Positions 43,614 through 54,300 are shown, counted from the stretch's first letter. The stretch is DNA of 64,000 bases from Duganella radicis (GCF_009720825.1 NZ_WNKY01000020.1:39729-103728), one strand, 5' to 3'. Program-made: numbers and translations. The notes: generated from the sequence alone by a model not told the origin.

Positions 43614-44786
43614 ATGCGCGCCTTCTTCGCCAGCTGGCTGCCCAGCCCCACCACCGCCAACCGTCGCGAGCAGCTGCGCGCCGCCGCCGGCGCCCTGCTC
43701 GGCATCATGCTGACCGCCATCCTCGGCAAGGCGCTGCTGCAATCCACCCACGCCGCCGTGTTCCTGGTGGCGCCGATCGGCGCCTCGTCGGTGTTGCTGT
43801 TCGCGCTGCCCGCCAGCCCGCTGGCGCAGCCGTGGTCCGTGATCGGCGGCAATGTGGTCAGCGGTCTGGTGGGCGCGGCCTGCGTGCGCTGGCTGGGCAA
43901 CAGCCTGCCCCTGCCGCTGCTGGCGGGCGCTGCCTGCGGTGGCGCGATTGCAGCCATGTTCATCATGCGCTGCCTGCATCCGCCTGGCGGCGCGGTGGCG
44001 CTGACCACCGTGATCGGCGGCGCCGTGGTACAGGCGGCCGGCTTCGAATTCGTGCTGATGACAGTGCTGGCCGACTCAGTGCTGCTGGTGCTGATGGCCA
44101 TCACCTACAACAACCTGACCGGGCGCGCCTATCCGCATCAGCAACAGAATCCGCACATCAACCCGCACGCCACCAAGGACGCGGTGCCGACCGTGCGGCT
44201 GGGCTTCAAGCCGGAAGACCTGGACGCCGTGCTGCAACAGCATAACCAGGTGCTGGACATCAGCCGCGATGATCTGGAATCGCTGTTCATGCAGACCGAG
44301 CAGCGCGCCTACCAGCGCCGCTTCGGCATCATCAACTGCGCCGACATCATGTCGCGCGACATCGTCAGCGCCGAGTTCGGCACCGGCCTGGAGGAAGCCT
44401 GGCAGCAGATGCGCGCCCACCGCGTGACGGCGCTGCCGGTGCTGAACCGTGCGCGCCGCGTGATCGGCATCGTCACCCAGACCGATTTCCTCGAACACGG
44501 CGGGCTGGACGACTTCCGCAGCATCCGCCAGCAGCTGCGACGCTTCCTGCGCAAGACCGGCGTGAGCCACACCGAAAAAGCCGAAGTGGTGGGCCAGATC
44601 ATGACCGCCCATCCCACCACGGCGCGGGTCGACACGCCCATCGTCGACCTGGTGCCGCTGATGGCGGACTCGGGCTTCCACCACATCCCCATCGTCGACG
44701 AAGAGCAGCGATTTGTCGGCATCGTCACCCAATCCGACCTGGTGGCGGCGCTGTATGAAAGCCGTTTCGCCGAAGCGGCGGCATAA
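43614..44786 (+). CDS. HPP-family membrane protein with tandem CBS domains
   Basis: A 390-residue protein. The N-terminal half has four membrane helices and the signature CLHPPGGAVALTTVIGG of the HPP family, reported as nitrite or small-anion transporters in plants and cyanobacteria. The C-terminal half holds two CBS domains (SADIMSRDIVSAEFGTGLEE, HRVTALPVL, then a second copy with FHHIPIVDEEQ), which bind adenosyl nucleotides and gate partners. I use the ATG at 43614 rather than the TTG four codons earlier. It follows the Lrp-type gene closely and could share its transcript. Confidence 0.85.
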   Translation: MRAFFASWLPSPTTANRREQLRAAAGALLGIMLTAILGKALLQSTHAAVFLVAPIGASSVLLFALPASPLAQPWSVIGGNVVSGLVGAACVRWLGNSLPLPLLAGAACGGAIAAMFIMRCLHPPGGAVALTTVIGGAVVQAAGFEFVLMTVLADSVLLVLMAITYNNLTGRAYPHQQQNPHINPHATKDAVPTVRLGFKPEDLDAVLQQHNQVLDISRDDLESLFMQTEQRAYQRRFGIINCADIMSRDIVSAEFGTGLEEAWQQMRAHRVTALPVLNRARRVIGIVTQTDFLEHGGLDDFRSIRQQLRRFLRKTGVSHTEKAEVVGQIMTAHPTTARVDTPIVDLVPLMADSGFHHIPIVDEEQRFVGIVTQSDLVAALYESRFAEAAA

Positions 44787-44814
44787 AAAAAAGCCGCGCA
44801 TGCAGCTGCGCGGC
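44785..44814 (-). terminator. Terminator of the PEP-CTERM gene (inverted repeat shared by convergent genes)
   Basis: An 8-bp stem GCCGCGCA-TGCAGC-TGCGCGGC with an A-run on its left, read as T-run on the minus strand. It lies right after the HPP gene and 25 bp beyond the stop of the convergent PEP-CTERM gene. The T-run orientation favours termination of the minus-strand gene. Confidence 0.8.
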
Positions 44815-44839
44815 CGATGGCGTGACACACTTGTTTTTA

Positions 44840-45493
44840 TTACTTATTCTTGCGCCGGCGCGCCATGGCGCCGGCCAGCCCCAGACCTGCCAGCAGCATG
44901 GCGTAGCTTGAAGGTTCCGGCACGGCATTGACAAGCCCACCCACCGTCGCGCCGTAGTAATACTCGTCGTCCGGTGTGATGAAGCTGATGTCAGTGTAAG
45001 TACCGTAAAACTTCAGCAAGCCATTGCCTTCCCAGCCGGTGGCCGTCATGCCGGACTGCGTCAGCAGGCCGCCACCCCAGTTGCCCGCTCCCTGCGCCAG
45101 AATGCTGAAGCTGCCATTCAGGAACACAAAATTGACTGGCTGAGAGTCGCGCCCCACGCTGATCAGATCCATATACGGATCGGTCACCGGCGAGCTGAAA
45201 TGGAAGTTGTTGATGACGGTGGGGCCGCCGCCCGTCATCAGGATGGTGCCGTTGCTGCCGGGCGTGTTGGTCACTTCGGCGTTGGTGAACGATGACGGCA
45301 CATTGTAGATATACGCCGCCGTATCCATGCCGATGGTTTGTCCGGTGTAGGTCACCGTGACAGTGGTCGCGCCGTACTGGAACTGGCCGGTGCTGGCATC
45401 CGCCCACTTGGCCCAGCTGACGGTATCGACCGCAAACGCTTGCAAAGGCGCCATCACGGCCAGCGCCAGGGCTGTTTTCCTCAGTCCGTTCAT
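44840..45493 (-). CDS. PEP-CTERM surface protein
   Basis: A 217-residue secreted protein with a signal peptide (MNGLRKTALALAVMAPLQAF) and a C-terminal sorting tail of the PEP-CTERM class: VPEPSSYAMLLAGLGLAGA followed by a basic end MARRRKNK. The tail is recognised by an exosortase and marks proteins linked to the extracellular matrix. The body (Ser/Thr/Gly-rich, with repeated Tyr-rich beta-strand patterns) has no known domain. AGGGGGATGT precedes the ATG. No exosortase gene is in this window. Confidence 0.92.
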   Translation of the reverse strand: MNGLRKTALALAVMAPLQAFAVDTVSWAKWADASTGQFQYGATTVTVTYTGQTIGMDTAAYIYNVPSSFTNAEVTNTPGSNGTILMTGGGPTVINNFHFSSPVTDPYMDLISVGRDSQPVNFVFLNGSFSILAQGAGNWGGGLLTQSGMTATGWEGNGLLKFYGTYTDISFITPDDEYYYGATVGGLVNAVPEPSSYAMLLAGLGLAGAMARRRKNK

Positions 45494-45693
45494 ACATCCC
45501 CCTTTGTTATGTTTTTGGGTGCTGCGGAAATCGATCTTACTCCTCATCCGGCAGCGCATCGACAAATTAAATAGCAATTCAGTAGCGACTCTTTCTGCTA
45601 CAAAACAATGTGTCGCTGATACAAAATTGTCGCCGCGCCAGCCCCTTGATGGCTTATGCTAGCGGCCAACTTTGTTACACCGAGGATTACCAC

Positions 45694-47502
45694 ATGACGT
45701 ATCGCCGCAACATCATCGCTCCCCTCGCCGCCGCTATCGCGCTGGCCTTTGCTCCCGTCGGCGCCACTACCGCCGCGCCGGCCGCCAAAGTGAGCGCGGA
45801 AGTCGCCAACGCCGCCCACAAGGCGCTGCTGAAGCTTGCCGATCAATACTACGACGCGGTGGCGCGCTTCGAACCGGTCACGGCGACGGAGGATGGCGAC
45901 AACCGCTTCGACGACCAATTGGGCCTGAGCATCGCCCCGGCCAAACGTGCCGCGCAGTTCAAGCTGTACCGCCAGTTCGCCCGGCGCCTGCAAGCCATCT
46001 CGCGCGAACAGCTGACCACCGCCGACCGCCTCAACTACGACATCCTGCAATACGAACTGAACGGCCTGATCGCGATGGAGCGCTTCCCCGAGCACTTGCT
46101 GCCGATCAATCAGATGGACAGCATCCCGGTCACCCTGGCCAACTACGCCGGCGGCGAAGCGTCGCAGCCGATCGGCACCGTCAAGGAATATGAGGCTTAC
46201 CTGAGCCGCGTATCGCAACTGCCGGCATGGATCGACCAGGCCATCGCCAACATGCGCACCGGCATCAAGCAAGGCGTGACGGAGCCGAAGGCCATCATGA
46301 TCTCGGCCCTGCCGCAGTTCCAGAAACTGGTGAGCGCCACGCCGGAAGCCAGCATCTACTACACCCCGGTCACCAAACTGCCGGCCGCGTTCTCCGACGC
46401 CGACAAGCAACGCCTGACCGCCGCCTACCGTAAGACCATCAACGACAAGGTGATGCCGGCGCTGGTGCGCCTGGCCACCTTCCTGGAAAAAGACTATGTG
46501 CCGGCCTGCCGCACCTCGACCGGCCTGGGCGCGCTGCCGGACGGCGCCGCCTGGTATCAGGCCCGCGTCGCCAACGCCACCACGACTTCGCTGACGCCCG
46601 ATGAAATCCACGCCATCGGCCTGAAGGAAGTGGCGCGCATCCAGTCCGAATTTGAAAAAGTCGGACCGCAGCTGGGCTACACCGGCCCCGCCGCCGGCTT
46701 GCCGGTGTGGGTGGCGGCGCAAGCCAAGTTTTACCCGTTCAAGACCGAGGACGAGGTGCAGGCGGTCTATCACAAGCTGAGCGACGTGCTGGACACCAAG
46801 CTGCCGCAGATGTTCAGCCTGCTGCCGAAAGCCAAGCTGGACCTGCGCCTGGAGCCTGAACTGAGCCGCGCCACCGCCTCCGACCACTACACCGCGCCGG
46901 CCGGCGACGGTTCGCGTCCTGGCGTGTTCTGGTCGGTGGTCAACGATCCGGCCAAGTACGGCAGCACCGGCATGACCACCTTGTTCCTGCACGAGGGCAA
47001 GCCGGGCCACCACTTCCACATCGCCCTGACGCAGGAACTGAACCTGCCCAACTTCCGTAAATTCGGCGGCAACAACGCCTTTATCGAAGGCTGGGCGCTG
47101 TATGCCGAAACCCTGGGCAAGGAAATGGGCTTGTTTGACGATCCGGCCCAGTACTTCGGCCACCTGAACGACGAGATGCTGCGCGCCGTGCGCCTGGTGG
47201 TGGACACCGGCATGCACGCCAAGGGCTGGACCCGCGAGCAAAGCATTCAGTACATGAAGGATACGCTGGGTTATGACGTCGTGGCCAAGACCGAGACCGA
47301 GCGCTACATGGCGTGGCCGGGCCAGGCGCTGGGCTACAAGGTTGGCTCGCTGAAAATCCAGGAACTGCGCAAGCGCGCCGAACAGGCGCTGGGCGACAAG
47401 TTCAGCCTGCCGGCCTTCCACGCCGTGGTGCTGGGCGACGGCACCCTGCCGCTGGCCCTGCTGGAAGCCAAGGTCGACCACTGGATCGCGACCCAGCGTT
47501 GA
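45694..47502 (+). CDS. DUF885-family secreted putative metallo-hydrolase
   Basis: A 602-residue protein with a signal peptide (MTYRRNIIAPLAAAIALAFA). The family motif HEGKPGHHFH starts near residue 433, with FIEGWALYAETLG shortly after, the positions expected of a metal-binding and acid residue set. DUF885 proteins resemble metallopeptidases, but their substrates are not established to my knowledge. Starting at the shorter ATG removes a leader that lacks signal-peptide character. It is divergent from the PEP-CTERM gene and stands alone. Confidence 0.88.
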   Translation: MTYRRNIIAPLAAAIALAFAPVGATTAAPAAKVSAEVANAAHKALLKLADQYYDAVARFEPVTATEDGDNRFDDQLGLSIAPAKRAAQFKLYRQFARRLQAISREQLTTADRLNYDILQYELNGLIAMERFPEHLLPINQMDSIPVTLANYAGGEASQPIGTVKEYEAYLSRVSQLPAWIDQAIANMRTGIKQGVTEPKAIMISALPQFQKLVSATPEASIYYTPVTKLPAAFSDADKQRLTAAYRKTINDKVMPALVRLATFLEKDYVPACRTSTGLGALPDGAAWYQARVANATTTSLTPDEIHAIGLKEVARIQSEFEKVGPQLGYTGPAAGLPVWVAAQAKFYPFKTEDEVQAVYHKLSDVLDTKLPQMFSLLPKAKLDLRLEPELSRATASDHYTAPAGDGSRPGVFWSVVNDPAKYGSTGMTTLFLHEGKPGHHFHIALTQELNLPNFRKFGGNNAFIEGWALYAETLGKEMGLFDDPAQYFGHLNDEMLRAVRLVVDTGMHAKGWTREQSIQYMKDTLGYDVVAKTETERYMAWPGQALGYKVGSLKIQELRKRAEQALGDKFSLPAFHAVVLGDGTLPLALLEAKVDHWIATQR

Positions 47503-47537
47503 TCCCAAGGCGGGCCGCGCGGCCCGCCTCTCCCCGC

Positions 47538-47951
47538 TTACTTCACATACTGCTTGATGCGCTCGATCACCTCGGCCGGCAGCGCCGTGATTTGCTTGGC
47601 ATGGTTGGCAAACACAATCTGCTGGCGCCCCACCGAGACCGGCTTGCCGCCGGCGTAAAAGCGGAACTCCAGCCAGAACGAGCACTTCCTCACGTCATAT
47701 GCGTTCAACTCGCAGGAAACCTCCTGAAACGGGAAGGTCTCCTGCAAATAGTCCTGCTCCGCGTGCTTGGTGATGAACACGCCCTCCTTCTGCAACATAT
47801 CGGCCGAAATGCACTCGAAGAACCACTTTTCGCGGCAAATACCCTGCCATTCGAAGTAACGCGCGAAATAGGTGTTGCCGTAGGCGTTGGAATCCTTGAG
47901 GTAGATGGTCAGGGTGTGGGCGAAGGTTTGGGTGGTAACTTGCATCAGCAT
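47538..47951 (-). CDS. Hotdog-fold acyl-CoA thioesterase-like protein
   Basis: A 137-residue protein with the 4HBT hotdog pattern: LTIYLKDSNAYGNTYFARYF then EWQGICREKWFFE, where the DxNxxG-x-x-Y region places the catalytic Asp/Tyr near residues 20-30. It ends in the basic tail VIERIKQYVK. The substrate is unknown. The ATG has GGAGAATCCC in front. It is divergent from the histidine kinase gene; a functional link to it is not shown. Confidence 0.8.
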   Translation of the reverse strand: MLMQVTTQTFAHTLTIYLKDSNAYGNTYFARYFEWQGICREKWFFECISADMLQKEGVFITKHAEQDYLQETFPFQEVSCELNAYDVRKCSFWLEFRFYAGGKPVSVGRQQIVFANHAKQITALPAEVIERIKQYVK

Positions 47952-48117
47952 GGGATTCTCCTAAAAGTGTGATGCCCGACAGCCGGGCAAGACCACTAAA
48001 AAGGCGATCCCGCGAACGATGTTTGATCTGGCGCAAAGGCTGTTGCAATAAACAAGCGAGCTGCTTCATCCCGCGCAATACTTGTCTGACCTCACAACTC
48101 GCCTGGAATCCGCAATC

Positions 48118-49470
48118 ATGCACTCCCTCCTGCCCGTCGTGGTTTCCCTGCTATTCCTGTGCTATGGCGCTTACGTGTTGCATTCGCGTGGCGTCAGCCG
48201 CATCAGCCTGACCTTCTTCCTGCTGTGCAGCACCACCTTCTGCTGGCAATTCACCTGGGCCATCCTGTTCCAGATGGAGGACGAGCACGCGGCCCTGTCG
48301 CTGGCCAAGCTGGGCTACCTGATGATTTTGTTCCTGCCGACCACGCTGTACCACTTCATTGCCGAGCTGACGGTGCAGCGCGGCGAGGGGCGATGGGTAG
48401 CGCTATCTTACGGCGCGGCCGGGCTGCTGGGCGTGCTGCTGCTGACCAGCGACTGGCTGGTGGCCGGGCTGTACCGCTATTTCTTCGGCTTTTATCCCAA
48501 AGCCGGCCTGCTGCATCCGCTGCATCTGTTACAAACCGTGCTGGTGGTGGGACGCGGCCTGTGGCTGCTGTACCGGCGCCAGCGCATGGCGGTGTCGACC
48601 GAGCGCACCCGGCTGCGTTACTGCCTGGTCAGCCTGCTGATCTACTTCTTCGCCTCGGTGGACTACCTGTGCAACTACGGCATGCAGTTCTACCCGCCTG
48701 GCGTGCTGTTCGTGGCCACCAGCCTCGGGCTGATCGCCCAGGCCATGGTGCGCTACAACCTGCTGGCCGATCCGCTGGAGGTGGCGGCCACCATCGCCCA
48801 CGAAATGCGCACGCCGCTGGCCACCATCCGCAACCAGTCGCGCATCCTCAGCCGCTGCCTGCCCGACTTGCTGACTGGCTACCAGCTGGCCGTACAGCAA
48901 CAATTGATCTCGCCGACACTGTCGGCGGTGCAGTTGCAATATTTGCAGCAAATCAATCAGTACATCGAAACCGAGATCAGCCGCTCCAATTTCATCGTCG
49001 ACATGATGCTGGCCTCGGCCCGCGCCGGCACGCTTAACCGTAGCGATTTTGCCAACCATTCAATCAAGAAATGCGTGGACGAGGCGCTGGCCAGCTACCC
49101 GTTTGAAAGCGCGATGCGGGAAAAAGTCAAAGTGCGCGGCAGCGAGGACTTCACCTTTTTCGGCTCGGACGTGCTGCTGGTGTACGTGCTGTACAACCTG
49201 TTCAAGAACGCCCTGCACGCCATCAAGGCGGCTGGGCGGGGCGAGGTAGAAATCCGATTACGGGGGCGGCAATTAATGGTCACCGATACCGGCATGGGTA
49301 TTCCGGACGACGTGTTGCCACATGTATTTGAACCCTTTTATAGCACCGGCGGCACTGGCATGGGACTGGCGTTTTGCCGCAAGGTGATTACCGCCTTTGG
49401 CGGCAATATTCAATGCCAGTCCAAAGCCGGACGATACACCTGCTTTTTAATCAGTCTGCCAGCGGATTAA
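48118..49470 (+). CDS. Sensor histidine kinase with 7TM-type membrane sensor
   Basis: A 450-residue kinase. Residues 1-215 hold about six to seven membrane helices (from LLPVVVSLLFLCYGAYVLHS, with FFLLCSTTFCWQFTWAILF), like the HisK 7TM class of sensor. The HisKA phospho-acceptor is in IAHEMRTPLATIRNQ, followed by a dimerisation helix and a HATPase domain with NALHAIKAAGRG and the G boxes VTDTGMGIPDD and GGTGMGLAFC. There is no receiver domain or adjacent response regulator. The ligand is probably lipophilic or membrane-borne, inferred from the sensor type. A TTG start 12 codons upstream is possible. Its 3' end overlaps the convergent gene by 20 bp. Confidence 0.9.
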   Translation: MHSLLPVVVSLLFLCYGAYVLHSRGVSRISLTFFLLCSTTFCWQFTWAILFQMEDEHAALSLAKLGYLMILFLPTTLYHFIAELTVQRGEGRWVALSYGAAGLLGVLLLTSDWLVAGLYRYFFGFYPKAGLLHPLHLLQTVLVVGRGLWLLYRRQRMAVSTERTRLRYCLVSLLIYFFASVDYLCNYGMQFYPPGVLFVATSLGLIAQAMVRYNLLADPLEVAATIAHEMRTPLATIRNQSRILSRCLPDLLTGYQLAVQQQLISPTLSAVQLQYLQQINQYIETEISRSNFIVDMMLASARAGTLNRSDFANHSIKKCVDEALASYPFESAMREKVKVRGSEDFTFFGSDVLLVYVLYNLFKNALHAIKAAGRGEVEIRLRGRQLMVTDTGMGIPDDVLPHVFEPFYSTGGTGMGLAFCRKVITAFGGNIQCQSKAGRYTCFLISLPAD

Positions 49471-50065
49471 AATCTTCGCCGCTGACTTTTTCAAGATCGG
49501 TTTCGTCGCCCAAAACATAAATCTTTTGGCCGCGCAAAACTTCCAGAATAAATGGCTGTTGTTCGCGCAGACGGCGCTTAAAATCGGGAATGGAATAAAG
49601 ATTAGGATTGATTTTACGGCGCAATAAACGTTCGGCAACCGGCAGGCGGGATAATAATTCACCGTAGCTGGTATTATCGCCGATCAGCAGTAATTCAACG
49701 GCGGTATCCATGCCCTCTTGTTCCTTGGCGGTGGCGCCATAAACAAACGCCACATTCAATACATGCTGTAACGGCGCCAGCGCGGAATTCAGGACGCTGA
49801 CCAGGCCAAAGGTTTTTTTCACCAAGCCGCTCAATTCGCCAAACACGATGCAGTCCTTGTTCGGTTTAAAGCGGCGTACATTGCCGATGCGCTCGGACAC
49901 GATCACGCCCGACTCATGCAGACGCTTCAACTCCCGCTGCGCCGACGCGCTGCCCAAGCCAGTCAGGCGCATGATCTCATTCAAGTGGAATCCTTGATTG
50001 ACACGTACAAACAGCAAGCCCAGCAGTTTTTGCTGGGCGGGAGTGAAGAGGGCTTGGGCGATCAT
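49451..50065 (-). CDS. Winged-helix regulator fused to a degenerate nucleotidyltransferase-like domain
   Basis: A 204-residue protein. An N-terminal winged helix (TPAQQKLLGLLFVRVNQGFH, then MRLTGLGSASAQRELKRLHE and a wing) is followed by a domain with FVYGATAKEQEGMDTAVELLLIGD. In the nucleotidyltransferase (MNT/KNTase) family this strand-turn normally carries GS and two Asp metal ligands; here both Asp are replaced, so it should be inactive. It resembles regulators of the ArsR-NTase type. It is divergent from the CE2-like esterase and overlaps the histidine kinase 3' end. It may sense a ligand through the dead enzyme domain. Confidence 0.75.
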   Translation of the reverse strand: MIAQALFTPAQQKLLGLLFVRVNQGFHLNEIMRLTGLGSASAQRELKRLHESGVIVSERIGNVRRFKPNKDCIVFGELSGLVKKTFGLVSVLNSALAPLQHVLNVAFVYGATAKEQEGMDTAVELLLIGDNTSYGELLSRLPVAERLLRRKINPNLYSIPDFKRRLREQQPFILEVLRGQKIYVLGDETDLEKVSGEDFNPLAD

Positions 50066-50198
50066 GAGCCAAATCTTAGCATGAACACACTGTTGACTGG
50101 CATGTTTCACATCATGTTTACCAAACTGTCATGCGCGAGCCCGCCCTTCCTGGATGCGCAGTGATAACATTCCCTCACATCAACGGAGGATAAGAAGC

Positions 50199-51317
50199 AT
50201 GAAGAAACGTATTATGATCGCGCTGCTCGGCGCACTGATAGCCAGTTCCGCGATGGCGGAAGAAGCCCGCGTCGCGGCAATCAGTGCCGCTCCCGGCAAC
50301 CTGACCACCCTGCCCGCATCGATAGCCGGCCGCGTGTTGAAGGACCCGGCCAAGGGTTATCAATACCAATGGCCCGGGATTTATTTCGACGCCGCGTTTG
50401 AAGGGAAGCAGGTGTATTTCAATGTGGGGCCGGGCAATGTCATATTGCGCGTGCTGGTCGATTCTGTGGAAAAAGCCAAGCTGGTTAAACCGGCGGCCGG
50501 CTGGTATCAGGTTGACGGGTTAAATAACACGGCCCATACCATTCGTGTCGAAGTCATTTCAGAAAGCCAGGCCGGCCCCAATATATTCGGCGGCTTCGCA
50601 TTGGATAATAGCGGCAAGGTATTGCCCCTGTCGCGCCGCGCGCGGCAAATCGAGTTTATCGGCGATTCGCATACTGTGAGTTACGGTAATACCTCGGCCT
50701 CGCGCGACTGTAGCGAAGAGCAGGTTTGGGCGACCACCGATACTTCCCAGGGATTTGGCGCAATCACCGCGCGACATTATGGCGCCGATTATCGTGTCCA
50801 GGCTATTTCAGGGCGCGGCGTGGTACGCAATTACAATGGCTTTGCCGCCGACACCCTCCCGGCCGCTTATCCCTACATTCTGTTCAACAAGGCCGATCGC
50901 GATACCTCGCCCGATTGGCGCCCCCAGCTGATTGTCATTGCGCTGGGCACCAACGATTTCTCCACACCGCTTAACCCAGGGGAAAAATGGAAGACCAGGG
51001 AAGCGCTGCAAGCCGATTACGTGACCGGCTACGTCGATTTCGTGCGTTCGCTGCGGGCCGGCAATCCGGACGCCTACTTCATCCTGTGGGCCACCGACGG
51101 CGCCAACGGCGAAATCCAGGCCGAGGTTGGCAAGGTGGTGGCGAAACTCAAGGCGGGCGGTGAAGACCGTGTGCACTTCATGCCGGTCAACAAACTGACC
51201 TTTGGCGGCTGCCACTGGCACCCCTCGGTGGCCGACGACCGCACCATCGCGAACGGCCTGACCACCTTCGTCGACGCGCATCCGGAACTGTGGACGGCAA
51301 GAAAAACGTCCCAATAA
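50199..51317 (+). CDS. Secreted CE2-type SGNH carbohydrate esterase
   Basis: A 372-residue protein with a signal peptide (MKKRIMIALLGALIASSAMA). Residues about 30-140 form a beta-sandwich domain; residues 150-372 form the SGNH hydrolase part, with the nucleophile in IEFIGDSHTVSYGNTS, the Asn block VIALGTNDFS and the Asp-His pair in HWHPSVADD. This two-domain plan is that of carbohydrate esterase family 2, which deacetylates plant polysaccharides. GGAGGA lies before the ATG. It is divergent from the winged-helix regulator, which may control it, and ends at a terminator shared with rpoC. Confidence 0.88.
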   Translation: MKKRIMIALLGALIASSAMAEEARVAAISAAPGNLTTLPASIAGRVLKDPAKGYQYQWPGIYFDAAFEGKQVYFNVGPGNVILRVLVDSVEKAKLVKPAAGWYQVDGLNNTAHTIRVEVISESQAGPNIFGGFALDNSGKVLPLSRRARQIEFIGDSHTVSYGNTSASRDCSEEQVWATTDTSQGFGAITARHYGADYRVQAISGRGVVRNYNGFAADTLPAAYPYILFNKADRDTSPDWRPQLIVIALGTNDFSTPLNPGEKWKTREALQADYVTGYVDFVRSLRAGNPDAYFILWATDGANGEIQAEVGKVVAKLKAGGEDRVHFMPVNKLTFGGCHWHPSVADDRTIANGLTTFVDAHPELWTARKTSQ

Positions 51318-51326
51318 GGCGGCGGT

Positions 51327-51357
51327 AAAAAAAACGGCACCCGAGGGTGCCGTTTTT
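51327..51357. terminator. Bidirectional terminator between the CE2 esterase and rpoC
   Basis: A 10-bp stem AACGGCACCC ... GGGTGCCGTT with A-rich and T-rich flanks on both sides, so it works in either direction. It lies 10 bp after the esterase stop and 16 bp after the rpoC stop. Confidence 0.95.
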
Positions 51358-51372
51358 GTGGGGCATTGAAGC

Positions 51373-54300
51373 TTACGCTTCGCCGTCGTGCGGAGCCACT
51401 TCGGTGGCTTCGATGTCGGCGCCGGCCATGGCGGCTTTTTCAGCTGCCAGCAGAGCTTGACGCTCTTCGACTTCCCACTGCTCTTTCTCTTTGCGAGCGC
51501 GGTGGAAGGCCAGACCGGTACCGCCTGGGATCAGACGGCCAACGATCACGTTTTCTTTCAGGCCACGCAGACCGTCGCGTTTGCCCATGATCGCGGCTTC
51601 GGTCAGCACGCGGGTGGTTTCCTGGAACGATGCGGCCGAAATGAACGAGTCAGTCGACAGCGACGCTTTGGTAATACCCAGCAGTACGTTCTCGTAGGTT
51701 GCCGGCAGTTTGTTTTCTGCGGTGACGCGATCGTTTTCTTCCAGCAGTTCCGAACGCTCGACCTGTTCGCCAACGATGTAGTTGGTGTCGCCGGCATTGG
51801 TGATCTGAACACGACGCAGCATCTGGCGAACGATCACCTCAATGTGCTTGTCGTTAATCTTCACGCCTTGCAGACGGTACACGTCCTGCACTTCGTCAAC
51901 GATGTAGCGCGCCAGCGCTTCGATACCCAGCAGACGCAGGATGTCTTGCGGATCGGCCGGGCCGTCCACGATCATCTCGCCCTTGTTCACCACCTGGCCG
52001 TCGTGCACCAGCACTTGCTTGTCCTTGGTAATCAGGAACTCGTGCTTGTTGCCGTCCATGTCGGTGATTTCCAGACGCTGCTTGCCCTTGGTTTCTTTAC
52101 CGAAGGCCACGGTACCGGTAACTTCCGCCAGCATGCCCGCGTCTTTCGGCGAACGTGCTTCGAACAGCTCGGCAACGCGTGGCAGACCACCGGTAATGTC
52201 ACGGGTTTTCTGCGATTCGGTCGGGATACGCGCCAGAACCTCACCCACGGACACTTGCTGGCCGTCTTTCACCATGATCAGTGCGCCAACCTGGAAGCCG
52301 ATCGCCACCGCGTGTTCGGTGCCGGCGATCTTCACTTCGTGGCCGTCGTCGTTCAGCAGTTTCACCTGTGGACGCATGGTCTTGGTCAGCGAACCGCGAC
52401 GTTTGGCATCGATCACCACCAGGGTCGACAGACCGGTCACCTCGTCCACCTGACGGGCCACGGTCACGCCTTCCTCGACGTTCTCGAAGCGCACCGTACC
52501 GGCGTACTCGGTAATGATCGGACGGGTCAGCGGGTCCCAGGTCGCCAGGGCGGTGCCGGCTTTCACAGCCATGCCATCCTTGACGATCAGGGTCGCGCCG
52601 TACGGCACTTTGTGGCGCTCGCGCTCACGGCCGTGGTCGTCAGTGATCAGGACTTCGCCCGAACGGGAAATGACGATTTGCGCGCCTTTGCCGTTGGTCA
52701 CATAACGCATGGTCGAGGTGAAGCGGATGGTGCCGTTCGACTTGGCTTCCACCGACGACGCCACTGCCGCACGCGATGCCGCACCACCGATGTGGAAGGT
52801 ACGCATGGTCAGCTGGGTACCCGGCTCACCGATCGACTGCGCTGCCACCACACCAACCGCTTCGCCGGCGTTGACCAGCAGGCCGCGGCCCAGGTCGCGG
52901 CCGTAGCACTTGGCGCACAGGCCGTAGCGGGTGTCGCAAGTCAGCGGGGTACGGACCTTCACTTCGTCGATGCCGACGCGTTCGATCTCTTCGACCATGT
53001 CTTCGTCCAGCAGGGTGCCGGCTTCGTACAGGGTCGCCTGGGTTTCCGGGTTGACGATGTCGGTGCCAGCCACGCGGCCGAGGATACGGTCGCGCAGGGC
53101 TTCGATCACTTCACCACCTTCGACCATCGCCTTCATGACGGTGCCGTTGCTGGTGCCGCAATCGTCTTCGATCACCACCAGATCCTGGGTCACGTCGACC
53201 AGACGACGGGTCAGGTAACCCGAGTTCGCGGTTTTCAGTGCCGTATCCGCCAGACCTTTACGAGCGCCGTGGGTCGAGATGAAGTACTGCAGAACGTTCA
53301 GGCCTTCGCGGAAGTTCGCGGTAATCGGGGTTTCAATAATCGAACCGTCCGGTTTCGCCATCAGACCACGCATACCCGCCAGCTGGCGGATCTGTGCGGC
53401 CGAACCACGCGCGCCCGAGTCAGCCATCATGTAAATCGCGTTGAACGATTCCTGGGTCGACTTGGTGCCGTCACGCTTGATGACGTCTTCCACTTTCAGC
53501 TGGTCCATCATGGCCTTGCCGACTTCGTCGGAAGTCTTGCCCCAGATGTCGACCACTTTGTTGTAACGCTCGCCGGCGGTCACCAGACCCGAAGCGTACT
53601 GCTGCTCGATCTGTTTCACTTCCGACTCGGCGGTCGAAATCAGGGTGACTTTCTGAGGCGGTACCAGCATGTCGTCCACGCAGATCGAAATACCGGCGCG
53701 GGTCGCCAGGCGGAAGCCCGACTGCATCAGCTGGTCGGCAAACACCACGGTGGCGCGCAGACCGCACTTACGGAACGAGGTGTTGATCAGCTTGGAAATT
53801 TCTTTCTTCTTCAGGGCGCGGTTCAGCACGCTGAACGGCAGGCCCTTCGGCAGGATTTCCGACAGGATGGCGCGGCCAACCGTGGTTTCGTAGCGGGTCA
53901 CGGTGCGAACGAATTCGCCCGTCGCTGGATCTTTTGGATTCTCAACGATACGTACGGTGATACGGGTGGTCAGTTCCACTTCCTTGTTGTCGTAAGCACG
54001 GATGACTTCCGACACGTCAGGGAACAGCATGCCTTCGTTTTTCGCATTGATCGCTTCGCGGGTCGCGTAGTACAGACCCAGCACGATATCCTGCGAAGGA
54101 ACGATCGATGGTTCGCCGTTCGACGGGAACAGGATGTTGTTCGAAGCCAGCATCAGGGTGCGGGCTTCCATCTGTGCTTCGATCGACAGCGGAACGTGCA
54201 CTGCCATCTGGTCACCGTCGAAGTCAGCATTGAATGCCGCGCAGACCAGTGGGTGCAGCTGGATGGCTTTGCCTTCGATCAGGACTGGCTCGAACGCCTG

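Noticed and set aside
48118..49470. A quorum-sensing (JqsS/LqsS-like) identity for the histidine kinase
   Set aside because: The matching autoinducer synthase and response regulator genes are absent nearby and the membrane region matches the general 7TM kinase class equally well.
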